Positions 1-9,327 of a stretch of 64,000 bases of DNA are shown here, in pieces. Numbering within the stretch: the first letter of the stretch is position 1; the number at the start of each line of letters is the position of its first letter. Below the pieces are notes generated by a model. It saw only the letters and a list, made by a program, of their open reading frames with translations, searched no databases and was not told the origin of the DNA. Source of the DNA: Homarus americanus (taxonomy: Eukaryota; Arthropoda; Malacostraca; Decapoda; Nephropidae); NCBI RefSeq assembly GCF_018991925.1, contig NW_024720773.1, positions 1,751,471 through 1,815,470 on the forward strand, given 5' to 3'. The position numbers were made by a program, and so were the translations under genes.

Positions 1-324
1 TTGTCATTCTCCTCTGAATTCTTTCCAATGGTTCTATATCCATTCTGTAATACGGTGACCAGAACTGAACTGCGTAATCCAGGTGTGGTCTCACAAGTGC
101 AAGATACAGTTTTAGGATGACCTCGCTAGTCTTGTAACTAACACTCCTTTGTATGAACCCAAGTACTTTATTAGCCTTGTTACGAGCAAAAACACATTGT
201 TTACTTGGCTTAAGGTTCCTACTTATCATTACTCCTAAATCTCTCTTGCAATCGGATTTCTCTATGGCATCGTTGTTCATCTGGTATCTGGTTTCCCTGT
301 TTAATCTCCTATACTGAGTATTTT
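1..324 (-). pseudogene. C-terminal part of CR1 ORF2, displaced by a frameshift
   Basis: Downstream of the ORF2 stop at about 325, the minus strand continues as LINE protein in another frame for the rest of the window. Recognisable pieces are DLGVMIS, FARNKANKVLGFI, LYLALVRPHLDYA and MDIEPLERIQRRMT, which belong to the conserved region following the RT domain in CR1-like ORF2 proteins. The frame change falls just after the KFNVGK sequence, where this family usually runs on without a stop. Either this copy carries an indel here or the assembly has an error at this site. The protein extends beyond position 1. Confidence 0.8.
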
Positions 325-2595
325 TCATTTGCCCACGTTGAATTTCATCTGCCATTTTTCAGACCATTCGAAAAATTTGTTTAGATCTTCCTGTAGTTTT
401 GCCGAGTCCTCGTCAGATTTAATAACACGTCCTATTTTAGTGTCATCAGCAAATTTACTTATGTTGCTGTCTATGCCGATATCTATGTCGTTTATGTATA
501 TAATAAATAATAATGGTCCAAGTACTGAGCCTTGGGGAACTCCACTTGTGACGTTGCTCCAATGGGACTTAGTGCCGTTAATGCTCACTCGCTGTTTCCT
601 GTCCTGTAACCACGCCCTAATCCATTTAAGGATGTTACCTTTGATGCCATGTGCTTCTACCTTTCTAATTAGTCTTTCGTGGGGGACTCTGTCGAAGGCT
701 TTGCTAAAGTCGAGATATACCACATCATAATTGTGCCCCTCGTCCACCGATTCGAAAACTGATGAAAAGAATGTTAATAGATTAGTTAGACAAGAACGTC
801 CTCTTGTGAAGCCATGCTGGGAATCATTGATCAATCTGTGCTTCTCCAGATGATTTCGAATAGAGTTTGAAATGATTGCTTCCAGTAATTTGCTTACTAT
901 TGATGTTTGACTGATTGGGAGGTAGTTAGAGGATAGTGATCTATCCCCCTTCTTAAAAATCGGTATTACATTCGCTATCCTCCAGGATTCTGGTACTACA
1001 CCTGTTTTTAAGGACATGTTAAACAACTTTGCTAAGGGCATACTAAGCTCTTCCTTACATTCCTTTAATACTCTGGCAAATATCTCATCGGGACCAGGTG
1101 ACTTATTAGGCTTTAGTTTGTCTATTTGCTTACTAACATCGTTACTAGTCACTACTATCTCGCTTAATTTGTTTTCTTCACTAACTCTGAATAGAGTCAG
1201 TGCCTTGGGTATCATGTGTAAAATTTCGGTGGTGAAAACTGTTGAAAAATATTTATTCAGATTATTGCTCATTTCTCCGTCGTTATCAGTTAGCTCGCCT
1301 GTATCTGACAGTATTGGTCCAATCTTTTCTCGTGTTTTAGTTTGATACATTTGGTAGAATCCTTTGGGGTTTGTCTTCGCCTCCCTTGCTATCCTTACCT
1401 CATTATTCCTCTTGGCTTTCCTTATCTCGGTTTTAACCCTACTCGCCAATATCTTATAATAATCGTGGAGGTAAATTTCGCCATGCCTTATCCTTCTACC
1501 TATAGCCTTCCTTTGGACAATGATGTTCTTTAAATAATTATTTATCCATTTTGGGTCATTGTTGTCTGATCTGAGCTTTTTGTATGGTATGTTCTGCCTT
1601 TGTGCATTAAGTAACTCATTATTTAAATTGTCGTGGAACTCGGCAATCTCAGATCTCGTTATCAGGTCCGAGTCATCTGTCAGGTTCACGGCCAAGCGCG
1701 ACACCCCCTCTCTCAGCTGCCTCTTTAAACTGTCAAAGTTTGCCTTTCTGAAATCTGGTACATTAGTGGAATTTTCCTTACGTCTGCCCTGAAAATCTAA
1801 CTGGAATCTAATTTCTTTGTGATCACTGTTTGCAAGTTCGTTCCCTACCTCGACATTGCTAATGAGGTTTTCTCTGTTCGACAGAACTAAATCATGTATA
1901 TTATTACCCCGTGTGGGTTCTGTTAAATGTTGACTTAGGAAACAGTCCTGGATCGTCTCGAGAAAATCCTGTGATTCTGAGTTACCCGTAAGGTCAGTCC
2001 AATCTATTTGGCCAAGGTTAAAGTCGCCTACTATAGAGACTTTGTTGTGTATGGAAGCCCTGCGCATTTCATCCCAGATAAGTCGCTCATTAACTCTATC
2101 AAGATTGGGAGGTCTATATATTACTCCTGTGATTAATTTTTCCCTACCGTCGCTTAATTCTATCCAAATTGTTTCTGTAATCCGCTCAGTTTTTATTTCC
2201 TTATTTATTTCACACTTCAGATTATCCCTAATATAGATTGCTACTCCGCCTCCTTTCCTGGTCTGCCTATCGGTATGGAACAATTTGTAACCCGTAATTT
2301 GGTATTCGACCGGCAAATCACGTGAGTCTAGGTTGATCCATGTTTCAGTGAATGCTATTATGTCGACTTTTTCGGTACATACCAAGGCCCTAATATCATC
2401 CATTTTGTTTCTCATACTTCGACTGTTCGCGTAGTAGACATTTAAGTTAGTCGTGTTCTGAGTCCTCCCTTTACCGCATTTAGTTTTAAACTCCCTGTTT
2501 AATTTAGTTTTGTCATCATTCCTAACACTATTTCCCTTTGATTTTTTACTTTGCTTACCCGCTCCCACTGCAGTTTCCCCCACCCCCGTGCCCAT
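325..2595 (-). CDS. CR1-like ORF2: APE endonuclease and reverse transcriptase
   Basis: Encodes 756 residues from a true ATG. Residues ~50-265 form an APE-type endonuclease with the expected residues: N57 in ANSRS, E84 in TETW, Y160 in GVIYRPP, D191/N193 in GDFN, D235 in HDLVL and D258/H259 in SDH. Residues ~490-720 form the reverse transcriptase: KPNKSPGPDE, the motif A block YLDFSKAFDRVPH, SGVPQGSVLGPLLF and the catalytic FADD at 715-718. The enzyme nicks the target and copies its own RNA by target-primed reverse transcription. One oddity is NYLPIS where NYRPIS is usual. The frame stops early at KFNVGK and the remaining C-terminus lies in a different frame at 1-324. All catalytic residues visible are intact, so this is a fairly young copy. 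Confidence 0.9.
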   Translation of the reverse strand: MGTGVGETAVGAGKQSKKSKGNSVRNDDKTKLNREFKTKCGKGRTQNTTNLNVYYANSRSMRNKMDDIRALVCTEKVDIIAFTETWINLDSRDLPVEYQITGYKLFHTDRQTRKGGGVAIYIRDNLKCEINKEIKTERITETIWIELSDGREKLITGVIYRPPNLDRVNERLIWDEMRRASIHNKVSIVGDFNLGQIDWTDLTGNSESQDFLETIQDCFLSQHLTEPTRGNNIHDLVLSNRENLISNVEVGNELANSDHKEIRFQLDFQGRRKENSTNVPDFRKANFDSLKRQLREGVSRLAVNLTDDSDLITRSEIAEFHDNLNNELLNAQRQNIPYKKLRSDNNDPKWINNYLKNIIVQRKAIGRRIRHGEIYLHDYYKILASRVKTEIRKAKRNNEVRIAREAKTNPKGFYQMYQTKTREKIGPILSDTGELTDNDGEMSNNLNKYFSTVFTTEILHMIPKALTLFRVSEENKLSEIVVTSNDVSKQIDKLKPNKSPGPDEIFARVLKECKEELSMPLAKLFNMSLKTGVVPESWRIANVIPIFKKGDRSLSSNYLPISQTSIVSKLLEAIISNSIRNHLEKHRLINDSQHGFTRGRSCLTNLLTFFSSVFESVDEGHNYDVVYLDFSKAFDRVPHERLIRKVEAHGIKGNILKWIRAWLQDRKQRVSINGTKSHWSNVTSGVPQGSVLGPLLFIIYINDIDIGIDSNISKFADDTKIGRVIKSDEDSAKLQEDLNKFFEWSEKWQMKFNVGK

Positions 2596-2603
2596 ATGTT
2601 CCC

Positions 2604-3219
2604 CTAGCAGTTTAAAGACTTAGATATCTTTTGAACTGCCCCCTCTAGAGCCCCAGCCAGGGTTGCTACTCCATCCCTAGACAGGTGCACCCCATCCCTA
2701 GCATAAAGGTCCCTTCTGCCGTAGAAGTTGTCCCAGTTGTCAATGAATGGGACCGATATTGACTTGCAATATCTGTCAAGACGGTCGTTGACACCAACCG
2801 CCCTTGACAACCATTCACTGCCAACTCTCCTTCTAGGCAGGACACCACATATGATAGGGATCCCTCCCTTAGACCTAATACGATCTATAGCTGCCTTGAA
2901 CTTATTGAGAAGATCCTCGCTCCTACACCGGCCAATATCATTGCCTCCTGTACTGAGGCAGATAATGGGTTTGTTCCCATTACCAGACAAGATATTGTCC
3001 ATCCTGTCAATTATATCCCCCACCCCAGCTCCTGGCAAACACACCCTCATTCTATTTTTGTTTTTACCACAAAAGGCCCTGTCCATGTACCTTACCTGTG
3101 AGTCACCAACAATTAAAGTTTTTATACCTTCCTTGTCATCCCTGTCCCTGACTGTACTAACGTCCACTCGTCTACTCTCTATCTGTGTTTTTCTGGCTAA
3201 ATAAACTGTTTCACTTCAA
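2604..3219 (-). CDS. CR1-like ORF1: SGNH/GDSL esterase domain, N-terminus missing
   Basis: An SGNH hydrolase-like ORF1 protein. Numbering from the GTG at 3165-3167, the blocks are GDSQ with Ser23 as nucleophile, GGND at 74-77 and DGVH with Asp158 and His161 completing the triad. Esterase ORF1 proteins occur in CR1-type LINEs, where they are thought to assist RNP or membrane handling; that role is family knowledge, not seen here. There is no ATG: the frame stays open upstream to a stop near 3220 at the edge of the (TTCAA) run, so the coiled-coil N-terminus seen in copies B and C has been lost. The stop codon (2604-2606) is 8 nt from the ORF2 ATG (2593-2595). Confidence 0.85.
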
Positions 3220-3230
3220 TTCAATTCAAT

Positions 3231-3313
<83 letters not shown>

Positions 3314-3315
3314 GC

Positions 3316-3357
<42 letters not shown>
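3215..3357. repeat. Compound microsatellite (TTCAA)4-(TG)n-(AAT)n
   Basis: Four TTCAA units, then about 80 bp of almost pure TG, then about 40 bp of AAT repeats. It abuts the 5' end of CR1 copy A. The alternating purine-pyrimidine TG run could form Z-DNA; this is inference. Confidence 0.95.
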
Positions 3358-3704
3358 TAATAAACGGTTTATTAATAGAGTTGCAGCCGGTGGCTGAAAA
3401 CATACAAACTTACATGTGATTTAGACATAATAATATACGTTCAATACATTTACAGGGCTGTACAGTACAGAAATCAGGAGCTATTTATTATTTTAGCAAT
3501 AGATTGGATAGTGCTATTCTTATATCTATCAGTGCGGGCTCTTATGGGCTGAATTTAGTTGTACTGCCGGACTGCGCGAGGTGGGCGGGGGACTGCCGGT
3601 GGCAGGAGGTGGCGATGACGAGGATGGGGCAGTATTCCACTGCCAACTCCTGCTAGTGTGTGGTGGTGGAGGTCACTGAGGGATGGCTTTGCCAGGGTGG
3701 AGAG

Positions 3705-3767
<63 letters not shown>

Positions 3768-3900
3768 ATAAATGTGGGTATGTGTGAGTTCTGTCTTGCT
3801 GATTAACCTTGGTAAATATAAGGCTATGGGAGTAAATCCCAAAAGAAAGATCTGTCGTGAAGCCCCGCATCAGGCAGACATGCTTACAGAGCTCTAACAA
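3358..3900. other. Low-information spacer with a (TG)n microsatellite at 3709-3766
   Basis: No coding signal. A GC-richer patch at 3560-3660 precedes a 58-bp TG run. Nothing else is recognisable before the RTE-like 5' region. Confidence 0.7.
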
Positions 3901-4545
3901 GACCCCAACGGTGGTATAGATGGAAGCGATGACCACCATGGTAATCCAACGACTACACCGATGGATGACGGCAATGCATGATGGACAGGTTATTAATGCG
4001 AAACCCAAGAAACTGGGCTATTGGCAGTCCATTGTAACTCTCCCTCTCCACAGTCGTTGCAACACTTGCACCACTGGATCAGGAAAAGGGATAACCCAGA
4101 TATGTGGTTTCAACCTGCGCTCCCGCTTCCCCATATAAATACACTCACGTGCAACCATCATCCATCTCATCATATTTTTCATCATCATCAAAACCCATAT
4201 ACTCCCAAAAGTCTTATGGCGACGGACGAGTGGCGACGAGGACAGGCAGAGATGACTGCCTGGAGTCTCTAGTCACAACTCTGCGCATGGGCGGCATAGA
4301 TATGATGGTCTTTTATGCACTGGGATCTAGGCAGTAGTGCAATCCGGTCCTGTCTATGCGACTAAGCAGCCCTCTCAAGGACCCACTCTGCTCATCCCAC
4401 ATGGGGAGGGGGCTAGAAAAGGTGTCCTAAACATAGTCTGCGTAAATAACCAACCTGACTGAGCAAACGCATTCAGTAAGGTCATCCTTATGCGGTCAAA
4501 AATACAATCAAAATCTCAGATCAAAACAAAAACAAATTATACAAC

Positions 4546-5418
4546 CTCTTAGGGTTGTATAATGCGGGTCCCGAAAGAAGAACTGCCTTTGTGGTAAAAG
4601 AGCTGGTTAGGCATAACATCGACATAGCAGCCATTAGTGAGTCCCGGCTCCCAGAAGAGGGTCGAATCACAGAACGGGGGTCTGGCTATACCTTCTTTTG
4701 GAAGGGTAAGCCTGCTCCTGAGAAAAACCGCATTTATGGAGTTGGCTTTGCCGTCTACTGAAATGCCTATTGGGATGAACGAGCACCTCTTGACGCTCAA
4801 AGTCCCACTGAAGCTCTCACTTCATGGCTTCTTCTTCAGTGTATACAGTACGCCCCAACACTGGATGCAGCAGATGACATCAAGGAGGCCTTTTATGCCG
4901 ACCGCGACAGAGTGCTAACTTCTATCCCCAGAGAAGATAAGGTTGTGCTCCTAGATGATTTCAATGCCAGAGTTGGCAGAGATGCTAATATTTGGCTGGG
5001 AATCATAGGGAGAAATGGACTAGGCAATTGTAATCCCAACTGCCTCCTCAGAAAGTGAGCTGCACACAACCTCACTATCACCAATACCATGTTTAAGCAA
5101 GCCAACAAGTTCAAGGGTTCGTGGCAACACTGGCATCTTATTGACTACAATAATGTCAGAGAAAGAGATCGTCGAGCCATGAGTGGCTCATACCACTATG
5201 TAACTGATCATTGGCTCGTCAGAGCCAAGCTATCACTTCACTTCTCCCCAAAACGGCGAAGACAGCAAGCCTCGAGAAGAGGGTTTAACACTAATCATCT
5301 CAAGGATCCAGCAGTAGCAAATGCATTCAAAGAGCAGCTCGAACATGGGCTGATAAACAACCCGACAGCAAACAAACCAAATCCAGTGCCGATTGGGATA
5401 TTCTCGACGCTGTCATGA
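4546..5418 (+). pseudogene. RTE-like APE endonuclease domain, stops in frame
   Basis: One continuous reading frame interrupted by TGA at 4759-4761 and TGA at 5056-5058. Family landmarks are RRTAFVVKEL, DIAAISESRLPEEG, IYGVGFAV, DDFNARVGRDA and VTDHWLVRAKL, followed by the RRGFNTNHLKDPAVANAF linker. The usual catalytic GDFN is DDFN here and the terminal D-H pair is kept. The frame shifts by two near 5400, after which IERIHQEWFDENG continues in another frame to 5615. It is a dead copy and does not encode a host protein. Confidence 0.75.
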
Positions 5419-5629
5419 CAAAAACCTGCAGAGAGACCCTAGGCCAGATCGAAAGAATACACCAGGAATGGTTTGATGAGAATGGCCATGTAATCAATGG
5501 ACTCGTCAATGAAAAAAGTGGTGCTTCAACTGACTGGCAGGACAACCCTCAGTCTCGAACCAAAGCTGATACCTACTGCATGAAGAAAGCGGCGGCCCTG
5601 CGACGAACTTCGTAAATCAACACAAGATG

Positions 5630-6060
5630 CTCGAATTTTTCAATTCCACTAAAAGATTTTATGGCCCAATCACTCATGGTATAGACCCCCCCCCCCTCCG
5701 TTCATAAGATGGTAACTCCCTGTTTAAAGACGAAGAAGGCATCCTTTAGCTCTGGAAAGAGGACTACCATTCGCTGCTCAATCGAAACACCAATGTGCAT
5801 GTCCTGACTACTCAGCAGGCCCCTCAGCATGCAGGGCTGACCCACCTCAGTTATCCTCCATTCCTGGATGAGGTAGCTACTGCCATCAAAAAGATGAAAA
5901 TAACAAAGCCTCAAAGCCTTATGGAATTCCAGCCGAGGTGTATAAAGCAGGAGGAATTCTGCTTACCAACCGTCTCTACTCTCCCCTGGAGAATATATGG
6001 GAAAAGGAGGAAATTCCCCAAGCTCTTGAAGACTCCTCCATCATCAATGTATATATAAGT
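5630..6060 (+). pseudogene. RTE-like RT N-terminal fragment, frameshifted
   Basis: Short pieces in several frames match copy 2 at 39.1-39.7 kb: FFNSTKRFYGPITHG, HSLLNRNT, VLTTQQAPQH, LTHLSYPP and KIYGKRRKFPK-like shifted sequence. A poly-C run at about 5689-5697 is one site where the frame changes. The catalytic YADD block of this family is absent because the copy ends at 6089. Confidence 0.65.
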
Positions 6061-6089
6061 ACACGGGAGACCGGTTAGACTGTGGCAAT

Positions 6090-6248
6090 AGGATGTGTCA
6101 TACGGAGGCGAATTTTTTTTTTTTAGTTTGAAAAATCGGCCCATGGTATTAATGATGTAGTTCTATGTGCAGAATCATGTGATATCTTCAGATTTGAAAA
6201 GTTTTCATTTTTTGCTAGGTAAATTTTAACTTGAAATCTTATGAAAAT
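6090..6248 (+). repeat. Left terminal inverted repeat of the DNA transposon
   Basis: It starts AGGATGTGTCATACGGAGG, and further in has GGCCCAT at ~6139 and TTTTGCTAGGTAA at ~6210. It pairs with the reverse complement of 8966-9118. A T12 run at 6113-6124 has expanded relative to the other end. Confidence 0.7.
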
Positions 6249-6479
6249 TCAGTATTCCCACCCTTTTACCAACACCACTAAATAGCTTATCTAAAGTAAA
6301 GTAAATGTATCAGGTTAATTTATTAGGATGAAAATGATCCAGAATAGTGAAACGAATGATCTTGACACATTTATTAAATTTAATATTCCTTTAGAAAACA
6401 AAATCATCAAATACAAAAACCGGTTTTACTACTACGACCCGGTGTTGCTGCACACCATAGAGAACATGTCTTTCTTGCT

Positions 6480-8747
6480 TCAGTTTCTACTCATCACCTC
6501 CCTGCTGACCACCTGAGCTCGGATGTAGCCTTCCCTCCTCTCCTGGCTGTACACGTGACTGCTGGCCTCGCTCACTTGCTGTACACAACGCTCTATACTC
6601 TGGGTGTGCGAGGGCCAGGCAGGGACATGCATGGGGTTGTCCAGGAAAGCTCTGACTTGAACATTGGTGAGGCTGCAGGTAAGAGGGGGCTCACTGCCAG
6701 CCTGGATGTTATCCAGATCTATGAGATCAGTGAGGGTCTTGGCACCTAGATTGACTTCAGGACTTCCTGACCCTGAAGGAATCGTCACCAACTGATTCGT
6801 CATGCCCAGATCCTCTCATAAGTCTCATATCCAAGATCTTTTTGACTGCCACTCTTCTCTCCTCCTCATCCTTACTGCAGAGCATTGTCTGCAGAACTGC
6901 CTCGGGATGAGCATACCAGGAAGATCTCCTCACAGTCTGCTCCACAATCTGAACAACCTTCCTTGGCTGACTCCTCAGGAGCTCAAGCTGGAAGAGAACA
7001 TGCCTCGGACCTTCGGAGAACGATGACTTGACCTTGGTGTTGAACCAATTTGGCAAGTAGACACTCACGATGAATTGGACAATAAGTCTCAGTTTGTGAA
7101 GCTGGTTCCCTTTCAGTTTATGATGAGCGACCCAAATTCTGCAGAACCTGAGAGCCGTTGTGAGCCACCTAGAATGTGAGACTGGACCTATCTGCAGGTA
7201 AGCAAGTCTATCAGGCATGACCCCAGTTTTGATGGCACTGCAAATCATGTAACCATAGTACTGGTCAGTACTCAGGTCGTCAATGACAGTATGTGCAAGC
7301 TCAACGAGTGGAGGGCCAACTGTGATTTTTTCAAAGCTCGGATTTATTTCTAACTCAGTGGCAGAGTCCAGCATCTTGCCAAGAGGACCAGACCATCTGT
7401 TGTTTGAAAGAGTCTTGCCATCCAGCTCCTGGATCAGATATCTGAGTGGCAACTCGTTGGTGTGGAGGTCACAAACAATCCAGACCAGCTTCCTCCCAAT
7501 CTTCCGCTCTATCCACTGTATGACCCCCCCCTTGCCACCCTGTGTTCGTGTTGGTGCTGTCCCCTCCAATGGCCTGCAGGGTCTGGTCTACGTTCCTCTC
7601 TCTGAGCCAGTTCACAATGTTATCTGCCACTATCTCAGCTGGTTTCCTGATGTCATCTTTCTCTGGAGTGAAATGCCACAAATACTTCCCTCCTGGTTCA
7701 CTGCAGCAGGAGTAGTGTTCCTCCTTCACCATGGCAGGGAACAACTTGTCAGAATCTCCAACTTTCATGAACACTTTAGTGTCATCCCTTCTCCCATCAA
7801 AGAACAAACAATTGATTCCATTTTCTCTTATCCCTTATCAAACTCCTCTTCTAGGTTACTGACAAGTTTCTCCTGAGCTCTCCTTACTTTGTTATGATCT
7901 ATCACCAGGTGAACATCATCAGGTGTTATCAAACCACCGTCAACCCAGGCAGCTGTTGCTATCTCTGCAGTTTCTCTGAGACCAGTGTGGTGTCGCATGC
8001 TGGCCAGAGCTATGCTCGGGATATCTTTCCTATTTCGAATCTTATGCCTGGAAGGTTTGGGATCATTATTTTCTGGGTTAGGGACAAAGTCACCATTCTC
8101 CTGGTCAGCACTCGGATCAGCCATGGGGAAGTCATTAAACTCTGAATCAGCTTGACTCCAATCATCGGCCTTTTTTACCTCACCCTGGGCCTTCTCAAGT
8201 CTCTTTTCCTCGGCAACTCTTCTCCTCTTCTGTCTCTCTGTGGCAGCCTCCTGTCTCTTGGACTCCGGAATATCTTGGCTAGAAATCATGAGAGCCCCTA
8301 TACTGCCAGTCTTCTCTCTCTGTGCTTTGACAAATGCCAGTTCGATCACAGGAATCTTCAGTTCACGCTTGCAAATACAGGAGATGTGGGCCTCGGATTT
8401 AGTCACGATCGCATCCAAACTCAGGACAGAGAACAATTGGGCACTTGCAAGTAATTATGTCAAATAACTGGTCCAGTTGCTTGGCAAAGCTGTCCTTAAC
8501 TGCAAGTTTTCCTCTCCCAAGAGAGATATCTCTTGCCTTTTTCCCAACTGGCTAGCAGTCTCTCACTAATCTTCTTCTGACTTGTTATGACTGGAGGCTT
8601 GAACTGAGCGTTAGCCAGAGTGTACTGTGCCAAGACAGCTTTGGTCATATCACTGGCAATGTCTTTGTTTGTGTAAGTTCTTTGGTTCTTTTCACTGATT
8701 TGCCTGATTAAAACACCGTATCTCAAAGCATCTCTCAATGTAGGCAA
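6480..8747 (-). pseudogene. Transposase-like gene of the TIR element, broken into four frames
   Basis: Reading 5' to 3' on the minus strand, the pieces are 8747-8496, 8436-7828 (with a basic/acidic charged region), 7807-7469, 7569-6757 and 6803-6480. Together they follow the order of one protein: a FFDGRRDDTK block, IGGDSTNTNTGW, CDLHTNELPLRYL, DDLSTDQYYGY, SHSRWLTTALR and a C-terminal HTQSIERCVQQVSEAS. The C-x-x-H-T-N-E-L and H-T-Q-x-x-E-R pieces recall the C-x-x-H and E-R motifs of hAT transposases, which would make the acidic residues candidate catalytic ones. That assignment is inference. Being enclosed by matching TIRs is the main argument for a transposase. The copy is dead or mis-sequenced. 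Confidence 0.6.
6757..7569 (-). CDS. Core fragment of the transposase-like protein (270 aa)
   Basis: The longest intact piece of the TIR-element gene. It contains GGVIQWIERKIGRKL, VWIVCDLHTNELPLRYL, the SGPLGKML block, VIDDLSTDQYYGYMIC, IGPVSHSRWLTTALRFCRIW, VYLPNWFNTKVKSS and a HPEAVLQTML segment near the end. Its first ~13 residues lie in the wrong frame: the overlapping frame 7807-7469 supplies the natural preceding sequence ending NTNTGWQGG. The crossover is at a run of eight C at 7524-7531, so a one-base length difference there explains the split. No signal peptide or membrane segment is apparent. Confidence 0.6.
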   Translation of the reverse strand: MEGTAPTRTQGGKGGVIQWIERKIGRKLVWIVCDLHTNELPLRYLIQELDGKTLSNNRWSGPLGKMLDSATELEINPSFEKITVGPPLVELAHTVIDDLSTDQYYGYMICSAIKTGVMPDRLAYLQIGPVSHSRWLTTALRFCRIWVAHHKLKGNQLHKLRLIVQFIVSVYLPNWFNTKVKSSFSEGPRHVLFQLELLRSQPRKVVQIVEQTVRRSSWYAHPEAVLQTMLCSKDEEERRVAVKKILDMRLMRGSGHDESVGDDSFRVRKS

Positions 8748-8965
8748 CTCCGATCTTCAGGAGCTCTCTCCCAGACCCAAGATAGTGACTGAGATGGCTG
8801 GATTTTTGGTTCCTCGTCCTGACACAAGCAGCCATCGCAAATACTATCAACTTATAAATGCATCAGAATCTGAAACAGAAAAAATATTGTTAGTTGGGTT
8901 GTTAAAGAATGAAGTCAGAAAGCAATGTTCACAATTTAATTGTAATGCACTAATGCAGCTGTACG

Positions 8966-9118
8966 TTAGATTTTCGATAAATTTCACGCTAAAGATTACC
9001 TAGCAAAAGGGTGCAAAATCTGGAAACTGAAATTATTTTCTGTTTATATACACTAAAATCTACCAAAAAAGTGATGGGCCATTAGTTTTAGCTGATCTTC
9101 CTTCCTATGACACACCCT
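8966..9118 (-). repeat. Right terminal inverted repeat of the DNA transposon
   Basis: Read inward on the minus strand it begins AGGGTGTGTCATAGGAAGG and contains GGCCCAT, CCTTTTGCTAGGTAA and TGAAATTTATCGAAAAT in the same order as the left end. Similarity is clear at the tips and at the inner TTTTGCTAGGTAA block and poorer between. Confidence 0.7.
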
Positions 9119-9181
9119 AATGCACAGGCCAACCGGCCTATTGCAGACTCCTTATTTTCTTATGTTCTTATGTTCTTATAA
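9119..9181 (+). mobile_element. CR1-like 3' tail with (TTCTTATG)n
   Basis: GGCCAACCGGCCTATTGCAG is followed by CTCCTTATTTTC and TTATGTTCTTATGTTCTTAT. The same kind of ending (GGCCAATAGGACC, CTGCAG, then TTCTTATG) closes CR1 copy B at 23642-23720 on the other strand. It is a severely 5'-truncated insertion. Confidence 0.65.
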
Positions 9182-9317
9182 GAACATTGAGCAAAGTAGG
9201 GCTAAGTACCCCACCTTGAGGGGTACCAAGTTGCATATCTTTGACTTCACTTTTGTAACCCTGAAACAGTGTAGCAGCCCTTCTGTTGGTTAGGTAACCA
9301 CTTATCCAGTGTAACAG
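9168..9317 (-). pseudogene. Non-LTR reverse transcriptase fragment (Jockey/R1/I-like)
   Basis: Forty-nine residues containing WISGYLTNRRAATLFQG, LGTPQGGVLSPTLLNVL and then a stop. The TPQGGVLSP block differs from the VPQGSVLGP of the CR1 copies, so this is a different LINE clade. It is cut on its 3' side by the (TTCTTATG) tail and on its 5' side by the satellite starting at 9328. Confidence 0.7.
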
Positions 9318-9327
9318 ACTACCTCCT

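Larger units (their letters stand above)
1..3234 (-). mobile_element. CR1-like LINE, copy A (3' end beyond window, 5' truncated)
   Basis: A non-LTR retrotransposon read on the minus strand. ORF1 (SGNH esterase-like) lies 8 nt upstream of ORF2 (endonuclease plus reverse transcriptase). An esterase-type ORF1 followed by an APE endonuclease/RT ORF2 is characteristic of the CR1 group. The 3' part continues off the left edge. The 5' end stops abruptly at a (TTCAA)4 run and a long (TG)n tract at 3215-3314, so part of ORF1 and the 5' UTR are missing. A decayed homologue of the same family lies at 23.6-27.5 kb; base 1 here corresponds to about 24067 there. A third copy is at 55.9-57.3 kb. Confidence 0.9.
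3900..6089 (+). mobile_element. RTE-like LINE, copy 1 (decayed, 3' truncated)
   Basis: A plus-strand relic of a LINE whose protein resembles the RTE/BovB type endonuclease-RT often mis-annotated as craniofacial development protein 2. Endonuclease is recognisable at 4546-5418, a linker at 5405-5615 and the start of the RT region at 5630-6060. The stretch 3900-4545 has no ORF and looks like 5' UTR. The element breaks at 6089, where a TIR transposon begins. The break falls in a piece also present in copy 2 around 39.24 kb (GGGAGACCGG then GACTGTGGCAA), so the 3' half is missing here. Confidence 0.75.
6090..9118 (-). mobile_element. DNA transposon with ~150-bp degenerate TIRs and an unclassified transposase-like gene
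   Basis: The two ends are inverted copies of each other. Reading inward, both begin AGGRTGTGTCATA, then share GGCCCAT, TTTTGCTAGGTAA, TGAAAT and AAAAT in the same order over ~150 bp. Between them, on the minus strand, lies a broken gene of a family I have seen repeatedly in arthropod and cnidarian genomes without a firm name. The flanks read ...GGCAAT and AATGCAC, so a 3-bp AAT duplication is possible but weak, because the left flank is RTE LINE and the right flank is a CR1-like tail. Total length is about 3.03 kb. The superfamily is not assigned; some C-terminal features look hAT-like. Confidence 0.7.

Noticed and set aside
325..2236. Plus-strand open frames within 325-2236
   Set aside because: Antisense shadows of LINE ORF2 with no domain character.
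2604..3167. Host SGNH/GDSL esterase gene
   Set aside because: It is followed 8 nt later by LINE ORF2 and repeated in copies B and C, so it is LINE ORF1.
4549..5418. Host gene 'craniofacial development protein 2-like'
   Set aside because: That label is commonly given to RTE-type LINE endonucleases; stops in frame and a second LINE copy at 38-40 kb show it is a transposon relic.
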